A stretch of 11,438 bases of DNA from contig DFWB01000369.1 in the NCBI GenBank assembly GCA_002380675.1, positions 1-11,438 of the forward strand, written 5' to 3'. Under the pieces are notes generated by a model. It searched no databases. It saw only the letters and a list, made by a program, of their open reading frames with translations, and was not told where the DNA came from. Position 1 is the first letter of the stretch. Each line of letters starts with the position of its first letter. Made by a program: the position numbers and the translations under genes. Source of the DNA: Akkermansiaceae bacterium UBA4145. Lineage in GTDB: Bacteria > Verrucomicrobiota > Verrucomicrobiia > Verrucomicrobiales > Akkermansiaceae. Below, in pieces: positions 1-7,533 of the stretch.

Positions 1-476
1 GTCGCATCCTTGTCGACCGCAATCAGGGTCGGAACTCCCTTTTTCTCAACGAACTGGCTCCGCACCGTGTGTCCGGGGCCCTTGGGGGCTACCATGATGA
101 CATCGATGTCATCCGGAGTATCGATAAGGTCAAAATGAACCGCAAACCCGTGAGAGAAGAGAAGGGTCTTTCCTGCCGAGAGATTAGGAGCAATATCCTT
201 TTCGTAAACCGAGGGAATCACGGTGTCAGGAGTCGCGACAAAAATCACATCCGCATGCTTCACTGCATCCCCGGTATCCATGACCTTGAAGCCAAGTTTC
301 TTGGCCACGGGACGGGATTTTGACTTGGAGTAAAGTCCGATGGTCACGTCACAGCCACTCTCCTTGAGATTAAGGGCATGGGCGTGTCCCTGTGATCCGA
401 ATCCGATCACAGCAAGTTTCTTGCGCCGGATGGCATTAATATTGGCGTCCTTATTGGTATAAATCTTGGTGGCCAT
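1..476 (-). CDS. ilvC: ketol-acid reductoisomerase, N-terminal part (cut by window edge)
   Basis: Ketol-acid reductoisomerase (acetohydroxyacid isomeroreductase) performs the second common step of valine, leucine and isoleucine synthesis in the cytoplasm. It isomerises and reduces 2-acetolactate or 2-aceto-2-hydroxybutyrate with NAD(P)H and Mg2+. The gene starts at the ATG read from 476 (MATKIYTNKDANINAIRRKK) and runs off the left edge after about 158 codons, so only the Rossmann domain is present. Visible hallmarks are the dinucleotide-binding GFGSQGHAHALNLKESG from about residue 25, the cofactor-specificity loop GLYSKSKS near residue 47, the HGFAVHF segment and the highly conserved VDVIMVAPKGPGH-like stretch (here IDVIMVAPKGPGHTVR). 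The short class I and long class II forms cannot be told apart because the C-terminal part lies outside. No Shine-Dalgarno motif precedes the start. The 87-nt gap to the cysteine desulfurase holds a possible promoter of its own. Identity is secure. Confidence 0.96.
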   Translation of the reverse strand, partial: MATKIYTNKDANINAIRRKKLAVIGFGSQGHAHALNLKESGCDVTIGLYSKSKSRPVAKKLGFKVMDTGDAVKHADVIFVATPDTVIPSVYEKDIAPNLSAGKTLLFSHGFAVHFDLIDTPDDIDVIMVAPKGPGHTVRSQFVEKKGVPTLIAVDKDA

Positions 477-501
477 GGTGGTATGAGTCAGTGGGCCGCG
501 G

Positions 502-530
502 AGACTGCGGTAGCGGTGAGCCCTCGTCAA
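502..530 (-). promoter_or_regulatory. possible sigma-70-like promoter for ilvC
   Basis: On the minus strand TTGACG (530-525), a 17-nt spacer and CAGTCT (507-502) form a plausible -35/-10 pair. The -35 matches TTGACA at five of six positions; the -10 is weak. The -10 ends 25 nt before the ilvC ATG, giving a leader of under 20 nt. There is no room for the long attenuator leader found ahead of some branched-chain operons. Called by eye. Confidence 0.3.
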
Positions 531-563
531 GCCGCGAGGTGCGTCCCCTTCGCTGGCGGCTAA

Positions 564-1748
564 CTAACTTCCGTAGACAACCACGGGCCCAACCCCAGGC
601 GGACCCTGCACGCTGCGGAGCTTGGCAACTGCCGCGGCCACTGCGCTGGCAGCCTCTTCCACCTCTTCGTCGGTGGTGAAGAGGGAAAGAGAAATTCGCA
701 GGCTACTCCGGGCCTTCTCATCGGAGAACCCCATGGCCTTCTGGACATGGCTGGGCTGCTGCTTTCCCGTCATACAGGCACTTCCTGCCGAACACTGAAC
801 CCCGGCCTCATCGAGAAGGATAAGCAGACCTGCCGCCTCACAGTGGTCAAAGGACGCATGAATGATATTGGCTGCCCGGTGCTCCCGGGAGCCGTTCAGA
901 GTCACGCCCTCGATTTCGCTTACCAAACGATCCTCGAACCGGTCCCGGCGCTGGCGCACTCCCGCGTGACCGTCCCGGTCGAGCTCTCCTTTCATAATTT
1001 CAGCAGCCTTTCCCAGTCCAATGATAAAGGGCACGTTTTCGGTGCCACTTCGCCGCTCATTCTCCTGCCCTCCACCGCGGAGCATCGGTTCAAAGCGAAG
1101 ACCCTGCCGGACATAGAGAGCTCCCACTCCCTTAGGGGCATGAAACTTATGCCCACTCAGGGAGAGATAGTCGACCGGCACCTCCCGAACATCCACCGGC
1201 ATCTTTCCAATGGCCTGAATGGCATCGGTATGAAATGCCCAGCCAGCCTCCTTGACCACGGCACAGGCCTCGGCGACCGGATGGGTCACCCCGGTCTCGT
1301 TGTTAGACCACATTACCGAGGCGAATCCCGGGCGCTCACTATCTACAAGTTCACTGAGTTGGTCGAGACTGAGGCGGCCGTCGCCCTGCACGCTGCAAAT
1401 GGAGACATCATAGCCCACCGCCTCCATCGCCTCACAGGGTCGCAAAACAGCACTATGCTCGGTCGCCCCGGTAACCACCTTCGACTCCTTCCGACCCACA
1501 TGGCGGGCCAGCCACTTCAAGGTCATGTTGTTGGACTCGGTCCCCCCTCCCGTGAAAACGATCTCATCCGGGTGGGCGTTAATCAGCGCAGCGACCTGCT
1601 CCCGTGCGGTCGAAAGAGCGTCCCGGACCGTTCGGGCGGAACGGTATCCACTCGAGGGATTATGCCAATGCTCCGTCAGGTAGGGCATCATGGCCTCTAC
1701 CACCTCCGGATGAATCTGGGATGTCGCGTTGGAGTCGAGATAGATCAT
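564..1748 (-). CDS. cysteine desulfurase (class V aminotransferase, NifS/IscS type)
   Basis: A PLP enzyme that takes sulfur from L-cysteine, giving alanine and an enzyme persulfide for Fe-S cluster assembly or thiolation; cytoplasmic. The 394-residue length is normal. Visible signatures are the N-terminal YLDSNAT (about residues 3-9), GGTESNN (68-74), the PLP-stacking histidine in TEHSAV (H98), WSNNETG (147-153), FHTDAIQ with the cofactor Asp175 and Gln178, the Schiff-base lysine in SGHKFHAPKG (K201), RRSGTEN (232-238) and the catalytic Cys325 in CSAGSAC. The longer frame begins at a GTG at 1817 inside the upstream gene. The ATG at 1748 is preferred because family members start right at this M-x-YLD motif. 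It lies 40 nt after the haem-protein stop with no clear terminator or promoter between, which suggests an operon. No isc or suf partner is visible, so a symbol (nifS, iscS) is not assigned. Confidence 0.93.
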   Translation of the reverse strand: MIYLDSNATSQIHPEVVEAMMPYLTEHWHNPSSGYRSARTVRDALSTAREQVAALINAHPDEIVFTGGGTESNNMTLKWLARHVGRKESKVVTGATEHSAVLRPCEAMEAVGYDVSICSVQGDGRLSLDQLSELVDSERPGFASVMWSNNETGVTHPVAEACAVVKEAGWAFHTDAIQAIGKMPVDVREVPVDYLSLSGHKFHAPKGVGALYVRQGLRFEPMLRGGGQENERRSGTENVPFIIGLGKAAEIMKGELDRDGHAGVRQRRDRFEDRLVSEIEGVTLNGSREHRAANIIHASFDHCEAAGLLILLDEAGVQCSAGSACMTGKQQPSHVQKAMGFSDEKARSSLRISLSLFTTDEEVEEAASAVAAAVAKLRSVQGPPGVGPVVVYGS

Positions 1749-1788
1749 GAAGCTGTTCTCGAGCCCGCACCAGGAAGCGGACGCTCTC

Positions 1789-4740
1789 TCACTGTCGCAG
1801 GAAGGCCACCAGATCACGCACCTCGCGATCAGTCATGGTCTGGAAGACCGCATCGGGCATGAGTGAATAGGGCAGAACATCAATATGCGCGACGTCCGCC
1901 TTGTCCAAGTCGAAGCGCCCCACGTTGGAATCAAGAGTGTAGGATTCCGCGGTCTCCTCTGCAATCACCCCCAAAACCACCCGCTCATCCGTAAGTTCGA
2001 ACTTAAAGTAACGGTAGCTCTCATCGATTTCTCCATCTGGATCAAGGACATGAGGAAGGAGGTAATCGAGGTCTGCAACCTCCGAAGGGTTCAGAGCCGG
2101 ACCGGACAGCCCCCCCTCACCGTTCACTGCATGGCAACGCCCACAACTGTTCGAAAATACCAGATGTCCATGCTCCAGATCAGCTCCGCTGAGGTTCTCC
2201 TCAGAGAGAAGCTCACGGTAATGCGCAAATAATTCTGGCGTATTTTCCTCCGCCCGTGCGCCCTGACTCGCCAACCCCACCGGTTGGTCGGAGAGGCAGC
2301 TCACCTCACCAGCGCTCAATGCTCGTCGGTATATGCGGACCTCATTAATCCCCCCGTTGAAAAATTCCTCTACCGAAGGGGCACCGCCAATCCAGAGCGC
2401 ACCCGCGCCATCGGCAGCTACCGAACCCGCGCCGTAGGCCGCAAGATGGCCATCGACAAAAAGAAACCGTTCGCTTTTATCCTGCGTGATACAGACGTGA
2501 TGCCAGCCCCTCGTCACTCGGGTACCCTCTACATTGGACTTCTGTCCTCCCATGAGCCAGTGGCCCTCCTCGTTGATCCAGACGCCATACCAATCTGATT
2601 TCGCCCGGGACTTGTTCACCAAAGCTGTCCATCCACGACCAGTCCCCTCAATATAGACCCACGTGGCCAGCGAGTAGGCGTCACTTTTCCCAAAGGCAAG
2701 ATCCTCCCGGTGAGCAATCTCGAGCCGATCATCTGCACCGTCAAACTTGAAAGCCCGGCGCCCTCCCAGAGAGGCCACTACTGCAGGCCGGAAGGCCTTC
2801 TGCGGCTGGGACGCTCCACCCCACTCCTCGCTGCTACCGATGTCTTCTGGTTTGAGATGTAATACCAGCCCCTTTGCGGAGACCGACTTGGCCGGCTTGG
2901 CCTTGGGGCCCTTAGGGCGGGGTTTAACCGCCGCGGCCTTACCCCCTGCCTTTCTGCGGCGAGCAATGTATTCGCTGACCTTCGGTATTTTGCAGGCAGC
3001 AACAACCTCCGCGGTCCGATCCTCATCAGTGACAACCAGCGGCTCGAGGGCATACCAGATAAGTAGCGGCAGGTTATGATCACTCTTATCCTCCACATGG
3101 CCAACCAGAGCAGTCAGGACATCCCAGCGCTTGGCATGATCGACGCGTTGCATCGCTGACGCAAGGAAGAGGCGAACCACGGCACTCTTGTCCTCTCTCG
3201 CCATCACCGCCCACTTCTCGAGCACCGCATCAGGAACCCGCCTGTCCTCTGCAATGAGCTGAATCGCCCAAGCCCGGATATATTCGGCCTTGTCGTTCAG
3301 GAGGGGAGCCAGCATGACGTCTCCCAGTCCACCCACGAGCTGCAACGTCCAAAGAGCCCGCAGGCGACGAGCCGGGTCCTCATGTTCGTCGAGAATCCTT
3401 CGCAATCCCCCTAGGGTTGCCGGCTTGATTTTTCCAGCGAGAGCCCGCTCCTGCAAGAGACGTCGGGACTGCCGGACATACCATTCGTTGGGGTGAAGAT
3501 GCATCTCCACCAGTTCCTCGTCTGGCAGTTTCGTGAGATCCATTCCCACCGGGAAGCTCTGCTTTCCCCAGCTGTATCTCCAGATCCGACCCGTCTTGCG
3601 GTGCAGGACCTTGCGTCCGCAGATATCCGAGTCGTGCCAATCGATGGCATACAGGGATCCGTCCGGACCAATCTCCATGTTAAATCCAAGCCACTGCGGA
3701 TCGTTGGACATCGAGAACGTGCCCCCAAACTTGGGATCACTTGCGACATACCCGGAGCCTTTCCTTTTAATCTCATCAACCAGCACCCCATGCATATGGA
3801 TATTACACATGAAGAGCTTCTTCCGGTATTTCTCGGGGAACTGGTCTGCCAGGTAGAATCGTGCACCCCCATGTGCAGAGGGGTGGCGGTGATCCGCAAT
3901 GGTCTTAATGTCGTCGTAAACGTAAGGGTTGAAATGACGACCTGCCTGCCGGTGGTAGCGCCCGCCCTGAATGATGTGAAACATGTGTGGAATGACGCAG
4001 GCAGTGACGAACGCCTGACCGTTCTCATCAAAATCGAGTCCCCAGGGATTACTGGTGCCATAGGCAAATACCTCGAACTTTTCATTGAGGGGGTGGTAGC
4101 GCCACACCCCGGCGTTGATCTTCTGGCGCTCACTGTCAGGAGCACCGGGCTTGCCGACATTGGAATGAGTAAAGACCCCATGAGTCCCGTATAACCAACC
4201 ATCGGGACCCCAGAGAAAACTGTTCAGGGTTTCATGGCGATCCTGCCGTCCCCATCCATCTAGCTTGATCTCAGGCTCGGCATCCGGAATGTCATCGCGA
4301 TTCCGGTCCGGAATGAAGAGGAGATTAGGAGGAGAACCCACCCACACTCCACCATGCCCCAGCGCAATCCCGGTAGGAAACATGATCTTGTCCTTGAAGA
4401 CCTTCCGCTCATCCATCTCACCGTCTCCATCGGTATCCGTGAGGATTACGATGCGGCCCTGTGGTCCCAAGTCGTAGAGGTCTGACCGTCTGGTCTCGTA
4501 ATTCAGATTTTCGCAGAGCCAGATCCGGCCTCGCTCATCAAAAGTAAAGGCGAAGGGTTGCTGACAATCTGGCTCAGCAGCAAAGGCATTCACTACAAAG
4601 CCCTCGGGACTTTTCATCTTGGCGATGGCCTCGTCCGGAGAAAGGTATTTGAATGCGGCCTCTTTAGGAGGCTCCGCATGGGCGAGGGACAGCAAGAGCA
4701 GACAGATCGGCAGGACTTGCGGTATTAGGCGTGTGCTCAT
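1789..4740 (-). CDS. secreted PVC-type dehydrogenase-domain protein with LamG-like insert and c-type haem domain
   Basis: A 983-residue exported protein. A signal peptide (residues 1-22, hydrophobic LPICLLLLSLAHA) precedes a PVC-type 'membrane-bound dehydrogenase' propeller (about 40-395) with repeated DERGRIWLCEN-, GPDGWLYGTHG- and GPDGSLYAIDW-like strands. It carries two acidic, possibly Ca2+-binding loops (DTDGDGEMD at 102-110; DRNRDDIPD at 145-153). A helical HEAT-like region (about 405-590) and a Lys/Ala/Pro linker (about 598-623) follow. Residues 625-815 look like a LamG/concanavalin-type jellyroll (FKFDGADDRLEI, SLATWVYIEG, GWHHVCITQD, FFNGGINEVRIYRRALSAGEV). The C-terminal haem domain has CGRCH at 866-870 and a likely axial Met961. 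This matches the Pirellula/Verrucomicrobium haem-binding family. The substrate is unknown; sugar or alcohol oxidation coupled to c-type cytochromes is an inference. The ATG at 4740 is chosen because it directly precedes the signal peptide; a GTG at 4782 is the alternative. Confidence 0.92.
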   Translation of the reverse strand: MSTRLIPQVLPICLLLLSLAHAEPPKEAAFKYLSPDEAIAKMKSPEGFVVNAFAAEPDCQQPFAFTFDERGRIWLCENLNYETRRSDLYDLGPQGRIVILTDTDGDGEMDERKVFKDKIMFPTGIALGHGGVWVGSPPNLLFIPDRNRDDIPDAEPEIKLDGWGRQDRHETLNSFLWGPDGWLYGTHGVFTHSNVGKPGAPDSERQKINAGVWRYHPLNEKFEVFAYGTSNPWGLDFDENGQAFVTACVIPHMFHIIQGGRYHRQAGRHFNPYVYDDIKTIADHRHPSAHGGARFYLADQFPEKYRKKLFMCNIHMHGVLVDEIKRKGSGYVASDPKFGGTFSMSNDPQWLGFNMEIGPDGSLYAIDWHDSDICGRKVLHRKTGRIWRYSWGKQSFPVGMDLTKLPDEELVEMHLHPNEWYVRQSRRLLQERALAGKIKPATLGGLRRILDEHEDPARRLRALWTLQLVGGLGDVMLAPLLNDKAEYIRAWAIQLIAEDRRVPDAVLEKWAVMAREDKSAVVRLFLASAMQRVDHAKRWDVLTALVGHVEDKSDHNLPLLIWYALEPLVVTDEDRTAEVVAACKIPKVSEYIARRRKAGGKAAAVKPRPKGPKAKPAKSVSAKGLVLHLKPEDIGSSEEWGGASQPQKAFRPAVVASLGGRRAFKFDGADDRLEIAHREDLAFGKSDAYSLATWVYIEGTGRGWTALVNKSRAKSDWYGVWINEEGHWLMGGQKSNVEGTRVTRGWHHVCITQDKSERFLFVDGHLAAYGAGSVAADGAGALWIGGAPSVEEFFNGGINEVRIYRRALSAGEVSCLSDQPVGLASQGARAEENTPELFAHYRELLSEENLSGADLEHGHLVFSNSCGRCHAVNGEGGLSGPALNPSEVADLDYLLPHVLDPDGEIDESYRYFKFELTDERVVLGVIAEETAESYTLDSNVGRFDLDKADVAHIDVLPYSLMPDAVFQTMTDREVRDLVAFLRQ

Positions 4741-4745
4741 ACCAC

Positions 4746-4775
4746 AAACTGAGTCCCTCTCACCTCCTTCGTCAA
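4746..4775 (-). promoter_or_regulatory. possible promoter overlapping a purine-rich SD-like tract, haem-protein gene
   Basis: On the minus strand TTGACG (4775-4770), 18 nt and CAGTTT (4751-4746) could form a promoter whose -10 ends 5 nt before the ATG at 4740, giving an almost leaderless mRNA. The spacer itself contains GGAGGTGAG, a strong SD-like string, but that sits about 21 nt from the ATG, too far for normal use. The two readings compete; if the SD-like string is used, transcription must start further upstream. Confidence 0.25.
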
Positions 4776-4885
4776 GACACACATCCCGGGGAGTAGTGCT
4801 CTCTGCATGGTAACCGTCAATATAACCGGATTTCCAGCGATCTCAGGACCGCTATCACCCTTTCCCCGATAAACACGTTTTCCAC

Positions 4886-4914
4886 TGGGCAGACCAGAAT
4901 TCGAGGCTTAGCTT
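4886..4914 (+). promoter_or_regulatory. possible promoter for the SMP-30-like gene
   Basis: TGGGCA (4886-4891, four of six matches to TTGACA), a 17-nt spacer and TAGCTT (4909-4914) precede the ATG at 4927 by 12 nt. The predicted mRNA leader is about 5 nt and contains no SD. Weak alone, but it repeats a layout seen at other starts in this window. Confidence 0.28.
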
Positions 4915-4926
4915 CGCCTTTCCGCA

Positions 4927-5817
4927 ATGAAGACTTACCGCAATCTGTTAGCCGTCAGTTCACTACTCCTTACTTCGAGCCTCTTCTCCATGGCTCAGGC
5001 TCCAAAGATCGCCTGGGAGCTATCGAAAGGCATCAAGGCTCCCGAGAGCGCCTACTATCATGAAAAGTCGGGTAACATCTACCTCTCACAGGTCGGTGAA
5101 GGCGGTGGACTGGGAAAGGATGGAGACGGTGTGATCTCTGTTCTCAAGCCTGACGGAACGATGGTAAATCCGCGCTGGTTCGCGGGACTCAACGCTCCGA
5201 AGGGACTCCGCTCTACGGGAGGAGTCCTCTGGGTTGCCGATATTGACCGCTTGGTCGGGATAACCATCGAAACCGCAAACACACTGGCGATCCATGAAGT
5301 CGCCGGAGCGAAATTTCTCAATGATGTCGCGGTGACGCCTAGGGGCACAGTGCTCGTATCCGACATGCTGGCCAGCTCCATTTACGCTCTCCAGGCCAAC
5401 AAGGTGTCTCAAATTGCTTCCGGAGTTGAACTCGACAGCCCGAACGGGCTTCTCGTGAATGGCAACACACTCTACATCGCCGGGTGGGGGCGCGACATTC
5501 AGGACTCCTTTGACACCCTGACTCTGGGCCGGCTTCTCGCCATGGACCTCGGCACCCGTAAGGTAAAACCAATAACTGCGGCAACGGTGGGAAATCTGGA
5601 TGGTGTAGAGCTGGATGGGAAGGGCGGCTTTCTGGTTACTGACTGGATTGAGGGTGCGGTTCTCCATATCAGCGCAAAGGGAGCAGTAACCTCCGTTCTG
5701 GACCTTCCCAAGGGGTCAGCTGACATCGCCTACATCGCCAAAAAAAAGCTGCTCATTGTTCCCCAGATGCTGGAGAACAAAGTCACCGCCTTCGATCTCT
5801 CCGGGGTTCTCAAGTAA
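4927..5817 (+). CDS. exported SMP-30/gluconolactonase-like beta-propeller protein
   Basis: A 296-residue protein with a signal peptide (cut likely after residue 25, SMAQA) followed by a six-bladed propeller of the SMP-30/gluconolactonase/LRE type, so probably periplasmic. Four residues line up with the divalent-metal ligands of this fold: Glu40 in APES, Asn132 in FLNDVAV, Asn173 in SPNGL and Asp225 in NLDGVELD. Repeated xGxLxVxD-type strands (GVLWVADID, GTVLVSDM, NTLYIAGW, GGFLVTDWI) support the propeller. Family members hydrolyse sugar lactones or other esters, but many are uncharacterised, so lactonase activity is only a family-based guess. It is transcribed away from the haem-propeller gene and is followed after 133 nt by an exported sulfatase, which fits a role in extracellular sugar processing. 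No SD precedes the ATG at 4927. Confidence 0.85.
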   Translation: MKTYRNLLAVSSLLLTSSLFSMAQAPKIAWELSKGIKAPESAYYHEKSGNIYLSQVGEGGGLGKDGDGVISVLKPDGTMVNPRWFAGLNAPKGLRSTGGVLWVADIDRLVGITIETANTLAIHEVAGAKFLNDVAVTPRGTVLVSDMLASSIYALQANKVSQIASGVELDSPNGLLVNGNTLYIAGWGRDIQDSFDTLTLGRLLAMDLGTRKVKPITAATVGNLDGVELDGKGGFLVTDWIEGAVLHISAKGAVTSVLDLPKGSADIAYIAKKKLLIVPQMLENKVTAFDLSGVLK

Positions 5818-5914
5818 CGGGGATACAACGCATCCGCTACTGCACGGCTCCACCTGCTCACAGCCGGGCAAACAAGCCCCCTGCGTGATCGCGCCTGATG
5901 CCCATTGAATCTGA

Positions 5915-5942
5915 TTGGTTCCTCCCGTGAGGACACTAGGCT
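5915..5942 (+). promoter_or_regulatory. possible promoter giving a leaderless sulfatase mRNA
   Basis: TTGGTT (5915-5920), 16 nt and TAGGCT (5937-5942) lie so that the -10 ends 8 nt before the tandem ATGATG at 5951. Transcription would start within a few nt of the start codon. The rest of the 133-nt gap after the propeller gene (5818-5914) has small GC-rich inverted repeats but no U-tract. Confidence 0.35.
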
Positions 5943-5950
5943 ACCATGCC

Positions 5951-7423
5951 ATGATGCGGAAGCTCCTTATTCTCTCTCTCCTTCTCTGCAGTTGCGCCTC
6001 AAAACTTACCGCAGCTGATCCTCCTGAGTATAACGTCCTCTTCCTCATTTCCGACGATCTCACCTACACAGCGCTTTCGTGCTACGGCAATAAAGTCTGT
6101 CAGACTCCTAATATTGATCGCCTCGCCGCGCGTGGGACACGCTTCACCAGAGCCTACTGCCAGGGAACCTACTGCGGTCCCTCCCGTGCTTCCTTCATGT
6201 CAGGCTATTATCCCCATGCCACCGGAGAACTCGGTTATCGCAATCCCCGGCCGCGAATCGGAACCCGTGCGACATGGTCACAGCACTTCATCAACAACGG
6301 CTATCATGCCGCCCGCGTCAGCAAGATCTATCACATGGGGGTTCCCGGCGGAATCGAGGGCGGAGGTCACGGCGCTGATGATGAGGCCTCCTGGACCGAG
6401 CGATTCAACAGCAAGGGTCCTGAGTGGAGAGCCCCCGGTGACGGAGAAACCCTTCAGAACAATCCCGACGGGAAAAAACCCCCCGTAGGCGGAAACACCT
6501 TCGTCGTGGTGGAGGCCGACGGGGGCGATCTCGTCCACTCCGACGGAAAGACCGCTGCCAAGGCCTGCAAGCTTATCGCAGAGCGAAAGAACTCAAAGCA
6601 ACCCTTCTGGCTCGGGGTGGGCTTCGTCCGCCCACACGTTCCCTTCGTCGCCCCCCGTTCCTACTACAAGCCCTTCCTTCCCTACAGCAAGATGATCCTC
6701 CCTCCCAAGGTCAAGGACGACTGGGAAGACATCCCGAAAGCCGGCATCAATTACTGCACCAGTATCAACATGAAAATGGACGTCCGCCGGCAGAAGAAGG
6801 CCGTCGGAGGATACTATGCCTCGGTCGCCTACATGGATGCTCAGGTGGGAAAGGTTCTTGATGCACTGGACCAATCCGGGCTTGCCGAGAAGACCATCAT
6901 TATCTTCACCAGCGACCATGGATTTCACCTCGGTGAGCACGATTTCTGGGCCAAGGTCAGCCTGCGGGACGAGTCTGCCGGCGTCCCCCTCATTATCTGC
7001 GTCCCCGGGAAAAAACCCGCGGTCTGCCATTCCTTTGTCGAACTACTGGACCTCTATCCCACCACCGCCGCCCTCTGCGGCCTCAAGGTGCCCGAGCGGC
7101 TCCAGGGGAAGGACATTTCCCGCATGCTCGACGACCCCGACCACGAAGTACGGAAGGATGCTTTTTGCGTGGCTCCAATGAGGAAGGGATTTCTCCTCCG
7201 TGACCGGAACTGGGCCTATCTTCAGTATGGTGAAGAAGCTGCAGGGGGACGGGAATTGTTCGATATGGTGAAGGATCCAGGACAATTCACCAATCTTGCT
7301 GACAACGCTTCACATGCAGATATCACCCGAAGCTTCGAGGATCGCCTCGCCACCAAGCTGAAGGCCATCCGCACAAACGATCTGGGGATTTCCTACAAGA
7401 GATCCGGAGCCCGTAAAAAATAA
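5951..7423 (+). CDS. exported sulfatase, iduronate-2-sulfatase-like
   Basis: A 490-residue type I (formylglycine-dependent) sulfatase that would hydrolyse sulfate esters, probably on a sugar. The active-site signature CGPSR places the cysteine converted to formylglycine at residue 75, with Arg79. Metal-binding Asp35-Asp36 lie in FLISDDLTY, K125/H128 in SKIYH, Asp322-His323 and His326 in SDHGFHLGEH, and Lys335 in FWAK. The SKIYH and DHGFHLGEHDFWAK pattern matches the iduronate-2-sulfatase branch. The N-terminus (MMRKLLILSLLLCSCAS) is a signal peptide. LCSC is a poor lipobox, so either a lipoprotein or cleavage near TAA is possible. The start is ATG 5951 or 5954; a TTG at 5915 would put 12 non-signal residues ahead and falls on the possible -35. 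Maturation needs a formylglycine-generating enzyme, not seen here. The substrate is unknown. Confidence 0.93.
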   Translation: MMRKLLILSLLLCSCASKLTAADPPEYNVLFLISDDLTYTALSCYGNKVCQTPNIDRLAARGTRFTRAYCQGTYCGPSRASFMSGYYPHATGELGYRNPRPRIGTRATWSQHFINNGYHAARVSKIYHMGVPGGIEGGGHGADDEASWTERFNSKGPEWRAPGDGETLQNNPDGKKPPVGGNTFVVVEADGGDLVHSDGKTAAKACKLIAERKNSKQPFWLGVGFVRPHVPFVAPRSYYKPFLPYSKMILPPKVKDDWEDIPKAGINYCTSINMKMDVRRQKKAVGGYYASVAYMDAQVGKVLDALDQSGLAEKTIIIFTSDHGFHLGEHDFWAKVSLRDESAGVPLIICVPGKKPAVCHSFVELLDLYPTTAALCGLKVPERLQGKDISRMLDDPDHEVRKDAFCVAPMRKGFLLRDRNWAYLQYGEEAAGGRELFDMVKDPGQFTNLADNASHADITRSFEDRLATKLKAIRTNDLGISYKRSGARKK

Positions 7424-7466
7424 CTCTGATTTCTCCCACCCGCCGGAATTGATGACCGGTCGCTTC

Positions 7467-7495
7467 TTGCTCCTGACTTTCATCATGCCTAGACT
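7467..7495 (+). promoter_or_regulatory. possible promoter for the NYN-domain gene
   Basis: TTGCTC (7467-7472), exactly 17 nt and TAGACT (7490-7495) form one of the better promoter candidates in the window. Transcription would begin near 7502, about 32 nt before the ATG at 7534. The leader has no SD. The 110-nt gap after the sulfatase otherwise holds only a short CCGG inverted repeat. Confidence 0.4.
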
Positions 7496-7533
7496 CTGCC
7501 ATCACGACTTCTCTCAATGATCCCAATGCCACC

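Larger units (their letters stand above)
4741..4926. promoter_or_regulatory. divergent intergenic region between the haem protein and SMP-30-like genes
   Basis: This 186-nt stretch separates two outward-facing genes for exported proteins and should carry both promoters. Candidate promoters for each direction are listed separately. A further TATATT on the minus strand (4824-4819) could be a -10 element but has no convincing -35. No obvious operator-like palindrome was found. Confidence 0.5.

Noticed and set aside
69..323. Short plus-strand frame within the ilvC fragment
   Set aside because: It is antisense to the conserved Rossmann domain of ketol-acid reductoisomerase and has no recognisable product.
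747..1862. Long plus-strand open frame (371 codons) antisense to the cysteine desulfurase
   Set aside because: It lies almost wholly over a well-supported enzyme gene, has no recognisable domain, and its length is explained by the codon bias of the opposite strand.
3411..4202. Minus-strand alternative frame of 263 codons inside the haem-protein gene, and a 233-codon plus-strand frame at 3493-4194
   Set aside because: Both overlap the conserved PVC propeller domain and have low-complexity, Ser/Arg/Thr-rich or unrecognisable products, typical of shadow frames in GC-rich coding DNA.
5845..5879. Inverted repeats CGGCT/AGCCG and GGGC/GCCC after the SMP-30-like gene as a terminator
   Set aside because: The stems are only 4-5 bp, they overlap and compete, and no U-tract follows.
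7459..7495. CCGG inverted repeat after the sulfatase as a terminator
   Set aside because: Only four base pairs and no T-run; the following bases fit a promoter better.
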